DNA of 64,000 nt, from positions 7,564,001 to 7,628,000 of the forward strand of contig OY992832.1 in the NCBI GenBank assembly GCA_963921425.1, written 5' to 3'. The position numbers were made by a program, and so were the translations under genes. Under the pieces are notes generated by a model, which was given only the letters and a program-made list of their open reading frames with translations, was not told where the DNA came from and did no database searches. Positions 11,392-21,148 of this stretch are shown piece after piece. The DNA comes from Dryas octopetala. Taxonomy: Eukaryota > Streptophyta > Magnoliopsida > Rosales > Rosaceae. The stretch's first letter is position 1; every line of letters starts with the position of its first letter.

Positions 11392-13947
11392 GGTGAACTG
11401 AGCAGCGAAAACCGCCTCCAATTGCCGAGCCGAAGTCGGATCTGCGACGGCCGAGGAAACAAACCCTAGCACCCCTCACGAATCCCCAATCGAGGATTCA
11501 CCAATCGCCCAACCACCGCAAACACCAAGTGATCCAAGCATGCGATACGAAACCCTAGAATTTGGATTCGATTGGATCTCTATTGAGGGTCAGAGAGAGA
11601 AGAATAACCCAAAGCCTGCAATCGCGGGAGGGGGGGGGGGGGGGGGTTGAGACTTGAGAGAGTGTTATCGGAGATGAAATATAAAATTATAGAAGAGTGG
11701 AATTATTATACGGCTCTAAATTTTTTTTTTTTTTCCTGTGTTATATAACTTATATATTATGGTTTTTTTTTTTTTTTTTCCTAAAGTCTAATCCAAAGAA
11801 TTTGATAGGTATTTGAAGTTTTTGCTAGGAAAAATATATTATATTGTTGGGTTAAGATTTGAGCATGGAAATATGTCATTCTCTTCCTAGCTAGGTTTGT
11901 TTGCTCTCCTTTAAACTTGGAGCCTTGGAGCTTATTGTGTAATGTGTACTGCATTTTCTTTTGGCTCTTTTCTTTTTGTCCTTTTAGGTGCCTTTCTTTG
12001 TTGTGTTTATAATTGGGATAAAATAAGATTCAAATAAATAATTTAGAATATAGGTAGTAGTAACAATACTTTTCATCTAACTCTAACCCTGATAATTGAC
12101 TAAACTTGAGTGATCGAGGTCAATCTAATGAATTAGTATTTCAATCTAAATTTTAATTTGGAATCGTTTATTTTATAAGACTTAAGAGACTACATTATGA
12201 GGTGTGCCTAACAATACATTCTTCAAGTTAAATCCTTCATTTTTATCCTTATTTGATGCGCTAAATAATTTTTTTTTATATTAAAATGCCTCTATAACTT
12301 AATATATAATACTATCAAAATACGAAAATCTTTTATGTGTAATTGATAAGTTGGCTGGTGTTTAATGGAATTGAATTAGTAATGCTATTATTGAAAATAT
12401 TGTTGACATTGTAAAACTAATCATGAATGATTGGAGGCTTGGTAAAAATGTCATTTGGATAAGGATTTAAAATAATGATTTTGGATTTTAATAAAAAATT
12501 TGTTATTGGTATTGTCCTAACTTTTAGAAGTTAGTAAACCATGACCTCCAAAGGTTTGTTGTTTAATGAGGTTGAGAATTGGAGCTTATCATGTAATATT
12601 AATTAATAACTACATATACATACATGCCATAAAAACTATAGTAAAGAAAGTAGAATAGGAAAAAATATTTTGTACAATCGTAATACCGTCATGTAATATA
12701 ATCAATTCATGTGTTATAATATAAGTGGACGAAAGATTTATATTTGTAAACAATAATCAATCTATGTGTAATAATATAAGTGATCGTATTACGATTATAC
12801 TTAATAATTTCTCAAAAAATTAAGGTAAGAAAAAAAGTGCATGGCTGAATAAAATAAAAGTGGAGTAATAGTAATTATTATAATAACATTGACTTTTAAA
12901 TTAATTACTAAAATTGTTTAAGTAAGGGCATAATTTTGTTCTTTTGAACAAAAGTAAGGGCATAATTAATATATCTCTTAATTAATATATCTCTATATAA
13001 TGATTATCTTGTTTTATTTATTGCTTCCACGTAGATAACGATTAGAAACTAAAAGTCAAGTGCATAAATTATATTGATAAATGGATTCATGTATGCCAAA
13101 GATCATCTAAGTTTAATAGATGATATTTAATCTCTCTTTAATTAAAATTATATGCTGAGCATTTGGACTTTGACCTCATGTATTTGCATGCTTGATGCAA
13201 ATACTCTTTTATTTTATATTTATTTCCTTTCTTATTAATTAATGCCTGTATTAATAAGACTAATTCATATGTGAAAAATATACCAAAGAAAAGCTTTTAT
13301 TTCAATAATTTTTTTTTTGTTTCGATGTTTCAAGAAATAAAATTGAAATAAAAAATTAGGACTGAGTTAACACTTCAATAAAAATAAGTTCTCTTATTAA
13401 TTACAACATATTACAATGGAGATAAATACATGATACCCATACAACTATATGAATATGAATTAAAAATAAAATGACCCTAAATATGGATATTAGTGAGTTA
13501 TTCCTTGTACTTAATACGAATTTTCCACTATTTTCGTGTGAATAATTAGGATGAAACAGTTCGATGAAAAAACGAAAACGAAAAAGAAAGAGAAATGTGG
13601 GGTTAAAAGTGAAAAACCAAAAACAAACCTTTACCGAATGAACAGTAACTGTAACTGTAGGAATCACCTGCCAATAAAATACTGGCTCACCGTTGTTTTG
13701 CTGAAGAAGACGAGAAGCAGAGGCCGAGTGATTAGCTGGACAGCCTGCACATTACTTGCTCCTGTATTTGGCCCTCTCAGAATTCCGATCAATCTCTAAG
13801 CACACCCCAAAACCCTAATCTCACAATTTCCACAAAAACCCCAAATCTCTATCAGGACCCCCCAAATTCACATCAATCCATAAGCTTGCATTCGTTCTAG
13901 GATTTTCGGAGCTCTGTAACTGCAAAAGAGGAGTGCGTAGTGTCAAA
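11392..13947. other. Divergent intergenic region between the SAPS and SPF45 genes
   Basis: The two flanking genes point away from each other, so this 2.6-kb interval holds both promoters. The SAPS leader side contains a run of 17 G (11630-11646; C on the transcript strand) beside CT-rich sequence. The middle (about 11700-13400) is very AT-rich with no gene. A short imperfect repeat lies at 12671-12800. The SPF45 leader side (about 13800-13947) has CCAAAACCCTAATCTC, an ACCCTAA-type telo-box element common in plant housekeeping promoters. No other ORF is credible. Confidence 0.6.
12671..12800. repeat. Small inverted repeat enclosing a direct duplication
   Basis: ATCGTAATAC at 12677-12686 is the exact reverse complement of GTATTACGAT at 12786-12795. 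Between them, a unit beginning ATAATCAAT and ending ATAATATAAGTG occurs twice (about 12699-12729 and 12753-12783) with a few differences. This may be a degenerate MITE-like element or a chance rearrangement. Confidence 0.5.
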
Positions 13948-16900
13948 ATGCTAGGTGGGTTGTACGGAGACCTCCCTCCACCCTCTTCGGCCGACGAAGA
14001 GAAACCCAGCAACACCACGGTGTGGTCGAGCAGCACCAAAATGGCGCCGCAGACCCTCCGCAAACCCTCATCGGTTTTCGCGCCGCCGCAGACGGTTCTC
14101 AAAGCACAGAACAAGCCCAAACCGTCCGTTTCGGCCCAGCCGAAGGCTACAGCGTCACCGGAGGTTGCACCGTCGCCCTCGCTGATGCTCGATGACGTGG
14201 CGCAACCTGCGCTGGTGGGCGTCACGTCCACGGTGCTGGAGGAGTATGATCCGGCGAGGCCGAACGACTACGACGAGTACAAGAGGGAGAGAAAGAAGAA
14301 GGCAATGGAGGCCGAGATGAGAAGAGAGCTCGAAAGGAGGCGGCAGGAGGAGGAGGAGAAGGAGAGGAGGGAGAGGGAGGAGAGAGAAAGAGAGAGGGAT
14401 TTCGGAGGCGATTCGCGGTTGAACATTTCGGGTGAGGAAGCGTGGAGGAGGCGTGCAGCGATGAGCGGGGCAGTTCCGATTCCGCGGTCGCCCTCTCCGC
14501 CGAGTAATGCGGACGGTTTTACTATTGGGAAGTCGGAGAGTGGCGGGTTGGGGGTAGGGGCTGGCGGCCAAATGACTGCGGCGCAAAGAATGATGGCGAG
14601 GATGGGGTGGAAGGAGGGGCAAGGGCTTGGGAAGCAGGAGCAGGGGATTACCACTCCCTTGATGGCCAAGAAAACGGATAGGCGAGCCGGGGTGATTGTG
14701 AATGCCAGTGAAACAAAGCCGGATAAGAAGGTGAAGAGTGTCAGCCTTAACGGGCCACCAACTCGGGTTTTGCTGCTTAGGAACATGGTATGCATATGCT
14801 TGATTTTATGATACTTATTGATGCTTTGTGCTTGTTAATGGAGTGTGGTGTATGGATACTGCTTGAATGTTCACTCATTCTGTTTTGTGCTTTGAGTGGT
14901 ATTGCAACAAATATATGATTTACAATAATTTAAATTCGATGTGGATCTTGTTATGCATGAAGTATATGAACTAGTAATATGCCTATTTCAAAAGCTACTT
15001 TGCAGAAACAAACTCTTACAAGTGCTAACTAGAGGAAATTGCAATGGTTCATTTATGTATGATGTTTTGAGCATGTCCTACTCCTGTATATTGCATGGAA
15101 AGTTTAATGTTTCCTTTATTCAAGCTGTAATTGGAAGTGCAAACCAATCTGCTCCTTTGCTTTTAGGTTGAGATCTTCCCTTCTGCCTTTGGCATCAGAT
15201 ACATTTGGGTTATAGCCAGAGTATCACCATTCATGTTACCCTTACTGCACAGAAAGTACATTTAGAGAATTGCATGCTTCTATGTGATTTGTAGGTTGCA
15301 AAAAGTCTACCCTGGTTGGAGTTGTTAGTATTAGACTAGCAGTTAAGTGAACAAAATATTATAAGATACAAGTAATACTTGGACGAACTAAAGTTCAATG
15401 CTGCTATTGTGAATTGAATGTTCCGTATTCTGAGAATGTGTTTGTTCCTTTAAATGATCATTATGAACTCATATTCCCTAAAACTATGCCTTAAATATCT
15501 CATGTTGAAGCTTGTATTTGCTGGATAAGATATGGGACGAAGAAGGCCCATTTATATCCAATATGTACAATTACGATAGAAATAACTTACCATCGGTCCT
15601 TGTAGCAAGATGTAATATCTCTCACTTCTAGGCTTTGGGTTCAACTTTTAATGAAGCAAGTAGTCAAACCCCCCAGAGTGGAAGGGGGTTTAGGGGTAGC
15701 AAGTAGTCAAACTCCCAAGAGTGGAGAGGGGTTTAGGGGTAGCAAGTGGTCAAACCCCCAAGAGTGGAGAGGGGTTTAAGGGTAGGGAAAGGATCTCTTT
15801 TTTGTGTGGCGTAGCCGTTGAACCTTTTTGATTGGACTAGCCATTTGACTGTAGTAAAAGAACAAAGAAACTTAGGCTAAGTTTCTTATATTTACCTTCC
15901 TAGACGCATCCTAAAATATAACTCAGTCACCCCAAACATAACACTTAACTTCCAACATCCATTCTGTCTTCTCTCCTCTCTCTCTTTCTCTCTTCCCCCC
16001 CAAAAAAAAAATGTTATATACAAATCTAGCCATGAAACCCCTATCAGCTGAACATGTTCTTTGTCTGTATGTGAAAGTGCAACGATATTATGAAAGAAAC
16101 AACTTGTTAGTGTCTGGCACAAAGTCCATGGGTATTTATGGCAGATGGCTAACAAACACACATTTAGATTTAGTGTCTGGTCAACAAGGGCTGAACCTCC
16201 TTGATATGATCAACCCTAGTTGAAACAGAGCCTAAATCCACACTCTAAATTTCTTTATAAACTACACCATACTCGCTGAAAACTCACTAAAAATTTCACA
16301 AAATCAACTACCAAACATGAACAAAATGTGGTGCGGTAAAAAAATAAGGATGGGTGGTGGCACTAGGCACACAGTCTGAAAACTAGTTGATTGGTGGAAA
16401 CAAACTTAAACAGTTACTATTTAACGTGAAAGACTGTTCTTTGAGATAATTTTAAAATTACATTAATTTTCAGTTAATGTCAATAAATTTCCTTTTACAA
16501 CATGAATTCAACCAATATTACATGCATAAATATGATATAAAAGTAACCAAACCTGTGACTCTTTTGAGAATTGAGATGTATACCTTGTTTTAGGCTACAG
16601 GGTAATAAATAATGATTTTTGCTTGTGTAATGTGTTTCTTTATAAAAGAAAATGAGCAGCTGATATGCTTTGTTCTTGAAGGTGGGCCCTGGCGAGGTCG
16701 ATGATGAGTTAGAGGATGAAGTAGCATCAGAGTGCGCAAAGTATGGGACTGTGACCCGGGTGCTTATATTTGAGATAACAGAGCCAAATTTCCCTGTCAA
16801 TGAGGCAGTAAGAATCTTTGTGCAGTTTGAGAGATCCGAAGAAACGACTAAAGCATTGGTTGACCTCGACGGTCGATTCTTTGGAGGTAGAGTGGTCCGT

Positions 16901-16978
16901 GCCTCATTTTATGATGAGGAGAGGTTCGGCAACAATGAGTTGGCTCCAGTGCCAGGAGAAATCCCGGGTTACGTTTGA
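13948..16978 (+). CDS. DRT111: Splicing factor 45 / DRT111 (G-patch and RRM/UHM protein), 378 aa
   Basis: Two exons, 13948-14787 and 16682-16978, join at AACATG then GTATGC and at TTGAAG then GTGGGC, giving 378 residues. The N-terminus MLGGLYGDLPPP is typical of plant SPF45. A long Arg/Glu-rich charged helix lies at about 110-155. The G-patch (about 209-248) contains MMARMGWKEGQGLGKQEQG. The C-terminal RRM (about 275-370) ends in GRFFGGRVVRASFY, which fits the U2AF-homology (UHM) form with an R-x-F motif. The family is a nuclear alternative-splicing factor that binds U2AF-ligand motifs of SF1, U2AF65 and SF3B1. The plant protein was first named for rescue of DNA-repair mutants and is linked to seed ABA responses. 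The 1.9-kb intron contains a 43-bp minisatellite. An upstream in-frame GTG at 13933 is not a plausible plant start. Confidence 0.95.
15655..15784. repeat. 43-bp minisatellite, three copies, in the DRT111 intron
   Basis: The unit begins AGCAAGTAGTCAAACC and contains GAGTGGA and GGGGTTTAGGGGT. Copies start at 15655, 15698 and 15741, exactly 43 bp apart, and differ at only a few positions. The unit is strand-asymmetric, with C-rich then G-rich halves that can pair (AACCCCC with GGGGGTT), so each copy could fold. Confidence 0.95.
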
Positions 16979-17574
16979 GTTACAGAGTCAGTCTCAGATG
17001 CTGCATGCAAGTTAATTTTCCCTCATTTGTAGAGTTACTGAGATGAGTAGACTTGGATTTCACATTGACTGAATTATGTGAGTAACTAATGCTAGTAGTA
17101 GTGGCATTCAAACTTGGAGTGGCTTTACTCTGTGGTTGGGTCAAGCTGCTATAACTATAACTGTTACTGTAAGAAATGGTAGTTGAATTGCATGAGGTGA
17201 GGGAATTCTTACAACCACATAAAAGAGCTGAAATGCTTTGATCAATTTTGAGTATCAAATTTGAGTTAGTTATTAGCCTCTACTCTCTTAATGCGTTTGT
17301 AATTGGATAGTGCCTTTTCAAAGGAAATAAGGGCTTGATGCATTTGTAAAGCAGTATTCATGTGTTAGAACAAAAATTGATTTCCCAAAATAGGTTCTTT
17401 TCTTTCACCAATATGAAACTTAATATTCCACACACACCCTCTAATCTTCAGGCTGCATCCACTAAATGAGATGAACAAACTATATTTTGTAAATTTCTAC
17501 ATAAATTTTCATATTTGTGATTCTGTTATAACTATTATCTAAAAGCTTGCAAATTGTACGGTGATCGAGTTTCT
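16979..17574. other. Convergent intergenic region between DRT111 and the BZR1-like gene
   Basis: The 3' ends of two converging genes meet here, so both 3' UTRs and polyadenylation regions should lie in these 600 bases. No coding signal was found. Confidence 0.5.
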
Positions 17575-18131
17575 CTAAGGGCGGTGCGGAGGCGAAGCAT
17601 CGGGCGTGGTGTGGTTGGATGCCCTGGCTTCCTGCATGTGGTGGCTGAGACCACCGTACAGGGACGATGAGTAGACGTTCATACTGCTGCTGCAGCTCCT
17701 GCAGCTGTTGCTGTTGAATGCAGGGAGTCGACTTGGTGAGGCTGTGGTCGAACACTCGCCACCACACGTGGCACTTGCTTTGGGGCCCCCACAAACCGGA
17801 CAGCTATTTAAAACCTTCTCTTACACACAAAGAAAACAAATAAATAAATAAGTACAAATTAAATGTAGGAAAGGAAAGGAAAGGAAAGGAAAAGAGTAGG
17901 TACATTGGGGCGGTAGGTGGTGCCATCGGGTTCAACCAGAAAGCCAGCTTCCTTGGCGAGATGGCGGAGGACCTCGTTGATGTCGGAGCGTGGAGAGAGG
18001 CGGTAGCCGCCGTGCTTGCGCAAACCGTGGAAGATTTTGGTGGTGATGGCTCTCCTCTGCCTCTCCCTCATCTTCGTCTTCTCTTTCTCGCTCTCGCTCC
18101 TTCCACTCCCACTCCCACCTGTTCCCGCCAT
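17575..18131 (-). CDS. Short BES1/BZR1-domain transcription factor, about 156 aa
   Basis: Exon 1 (18131-17904) encodes 76 residues with a clear BZR1-type DNA-binding domain: [20 protein letters not shown], then [15 protein letters not shown] and [11 protein letters not shown]. The family binds E-box and BRRE sites and mediates brassinosteroid-regulated transcription in the nucleus. The same domain is also fused to beta-amylases in BAM7 and BAM8. Exon 2 most likely starts at 17817 after an AG preceded by a pyrimidine-rich stretch, and ends at TAG 17577-17575. It gives a Ser/Cys-rich tail with [18 protein letters not shown]. An alternative acceptor about 14 bases downstream would use another frame and run on to 17480. 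The 86-bp intron carries a TTTCC repeat. The protein lacks the long C-terminal half of canonical BZR1 (phospho-site region, PEST, EAR-like motif), so it is either a specialised short member or a truncated copy. Confidence 0.75.
17867..17892. repeat. GGAAA pentanucleotide microsatellite in the BZR1-like intron
   Basis: Five tandem GGAAA units (TTTCC on the gene strand) occupy about a third of this 86-bp intron, near its 5' end. Length changes would alter a very short intron. Confidence 0.9.
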
Positions 18132-18614
18132 TGCGCTCTACTGCTACTACTGCCGCACAGCACTGCTCTGTGCTCTCTCAACTCTCAGCTTTTTTAATTC
18201 AGATTTTTGTAGACTCAAGCGGGGAAAATCGGAGGGGTGGGAGAGAGCCACGCGGGTTGGATTGGATGGTGGTGAATTGGTCATGCTTCTGCAATCTGCA
18301 TGCACTATGTAAGTCTTCTCTTTTTGCATGACAGGCCGTGACAGAGAGTCACAATTGCATGTTTCGGTTTCACGCATAGAGAGAGGGGGTTGGGGGTGTC
18401 AGTGTCACGCGCCTTCTGAGAGAGTTTCATAACGACACAAATGGCGGCGGCGAATGGCCTTCCATTTTTCATGTTAGTGACAAAAGGCTTAAAAGCTTTC
18501 TGAATTTAGACACAATGCAAAGCAAACGCCATTGATTTTTCAAGTCTCTCCCCCACAAAATATCAAATTGTTTTTGTTCTGTACGTAAAATATAAGTTGT
18601 TTATAGAAAGAGGA

Positions 18615-18645
<31 letters not shown>

Positions 18646-19101
18646 TATAGGGAGAAAGAGTTGAACTATTTCTTGTGTACATACTCCATGCTATGATCGT
18701 AACTTGTATGGTTGTATCTTGTGTATGTATAATGTGTGAATTATATATTACTCTTTATGATAATAATTTCACCTCTGAAATAATGTTATATCATCTATAC
18801 TATTATATAAAACGAAGAGAACATTTCTTCTCAGCATGAAAAATGCATATATATAATATATTAGCATGGATATTGGAACAGTTGGATTGCAAGATTTTAA
18901 ATTAAATACTACAGGTTTGGAATTCCATCACAGCCTTTTAACTGGTAGGAAAACGACATCATAAACTGACTGACTGGGGAAAAAGAATACTTTCGAACAT
19001 AAATTATATGCTTAAACATTGATAAGAAACAGAGAAAAAAGAGAAGAATCCAGAACTTGGACATGTTCTTTCAAGAGGTCATGAATAAACAGTGTCTAGT
19101 G
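18132..19101. other. Intergenic between the BZR1-like promoter and the KXD1 3' end
   Basis: The first 300 bases hold the CT-rich leader and promoter side of the minus-strand BZR1-like gene. An ATT trinucleotide run lies at about 18616-18645. The remainder is AT-rich and holds the 3' flank of the KXD1-like gene. No further gene is seen. Confidence 0.5.
18616..18645. repeat. (TTA)n trinucleotide microsatellite
   Basis: About nine tandem TTA/ATT units form a nearly pure run in intergenic DNA. Confidence 0.9.
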
Positions 19102-21148
19102 TTACAGAGGAATTTCAAGGTCTGGTCTTTGGTCAAGTACTTCTTGTTTCGATTCATCCGGAAATGCATCTGGATAGGTAGCCAAAATTCTTGACTTCAT
19201 GCTCCTGTTATCATATTACCAAAATGTATCAAAGTCTCAGTTCCAAGTATTCAAATATAACATTAGAATTCAACTATATTGGAGGTAAACATATTAAGCG
19301 TAAAAGATGCAACTTCCTAGTCATCAGTATAGTTTCAATACGCATCAACTGGAAGTTGACATAAAATTGCATCAATTGGAAGTTAAGACATGCCAAATTA
19401 ATAACTGGACCCTGATAGCTAACTTTTCCAGAAATGGAGGTAAAAGAAAAGCTTTCTTAAATTATCATGTTGTTTTAGCCAAACAAGTTGTCACACAATG
19501 ATTGTTATGGTATCTAATATGGTTTCTAGTCAGAGGGTTATACATATGCATGTGAATACCAAACATGCAGAGAATTATTGGGGACAAGTGTAGATATTCA
19601 AAGCTTATCCATCGTATACGAATCAAAGAACAAAGCTTATCCTTGATACTAAACTTGACCCCATTGAACTTGCAATACATTAGGATGAGTACAAGCTAAA
19701 TCATTTTGTTTAATCGGTGTGAACTCTGTAAATACACTATAAATTTAATTAATTATGTCAAATGGAATCTTCAGATTAATTACCATCCAAAGGCAAGAAC
19801 CAGAAACAGTGTACTCAGATAGCATCACAGAAATGGCAAAAGATTCTGTGAGCACTTAAAATAATCCCAAGAGAACCAAAAGAAAGCAATGATCGTACCT
19901 TAACTTCTGAAATATGTATTCAACATCGGACTTCATAGACCTTAAGAGGCGTGTGTTTCTAGAGATATCTCCAGAAACCTCAGCAAAGCAGTGTTCTGAA
20001 AACTCATTAAAATGTGACAGGACTGCATTGCCATCTTGCAACCTCCCCAATCTGCCAATTACAAAGGGGGGAAAATGCGTAGCAGAAATCAAATGCTAAG
20101 CAAGTAAGCAACCAACACCAACAACAACAAAAACAAGAGAGGAACCATGAAGGCATGAAACATGCAATACTAAAAGTATAACCAGTTCAATATCCATTCG
20201 GTATAAACTGCCAGCGGAACTCTGACATAACACACTGTGTTAATGCAATTTCTGTTGTGGTAGAAAATATAGGACACATTTATGCATATAAACATGCAAA
20301 TGGAAAAAATAAAAATTTTAACAATAATACTTCAAAGCTTCCCACTATATGGTGTCCCCCTGAGAAAGCATGAAATCATTACAAAAGTCAATCTTTGGGA
20401 GTTTTCTTACATCTAGGTTTCACCAATTTATAACCATATATTCAGTGAAAACACACCTAGCATCAAAAGCATTATACACTACAAAAGTTCAACAACACAT
20501 TCGAATTGCCAAAGCTATCCAAATGCCTACCCTCTACATCCACAATTCAAGTGTCCATGCAACTTAGCATGCTGCACAGTCACTTCCCTCATTGTTTGAT
20601 CCCCACTTCTCTTTTTCTCCAATATAACATTTTCCCACTGTACCTATACCAATAAATTGCTTTACCAAACATTGCCAAAGCATCAGAACAAAACAGAAGG
20701 ACTCGACCCAATTCAATGGATGACTAAGTGGGGTATTTTTTTTCCCCATTAAACTGTAAACAGAATGATTCCCATGATTTCATTTCTTCATAGTGTAATA
20801 AATTCCTAGAAACAGCTCTTCCAAACCCCAAATACTAATCAAGTTTCTTCCTCTCTTTCGACTCTTCAACAGCGTTTTACAAACACCCAATTAGGAAATA
20901 TAACAAAATGGAATTATAGCAAACATGAGAAAATTTCTTCCTACAATAACAGAAAACATTTGAAAAAATAAATAAATAATAGTAAACAATGATTAAAAAT
21001 AGCTCAGTCAGCAGAGATAGAGAGAGTACATGAGGTGCTGCAATTGTTTGAGGGAATCCAAATCCTGAGCGTCGATTAGGGTTTTGAATTCACGTGATAC
21101 CTCTTCTGATGCTGCCCTTATCGCTTCCTTCTCCCTCTGCTCCATCAT
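19102..21148 (-). CDS. KxDL motif-containing protein 1-like (KXD1), 124 aa
   Basis: Three exons, 21148-21030, 20051-19899 and 19204-19102, join in phase to give 124 residues. The protein is a small helical coiled-coil type: MMEQREKEAIRAASEEVSRE at the start, a central LSHFNEFSEHCFAEVS segment, then TRLLRSMKSDVEYIFQKLR. The last stretch aligns with the KxDL signature, here KSDV instead of K-x-D-L. In animals KXD1 is a subunit of BORC and interacts with BLOC-1, complexes that control lysosome positioning and endosomal traffic. A role in endosome or vacuole traffic in plants is inference. Two ATGs are adjacent (21148 and 21145), and I chose the first. Exon 1 is the only Arg/Glu-rich part. Confidence 0.82.

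Noticed and set aside
13955..14795. Other-frame ORFs of 76-175 aa over the DRT111 exon
   Set aside because: They are shadows of the GC-rich DRT111 first exon and have low-complexity Arg/Ser/Leu composition.
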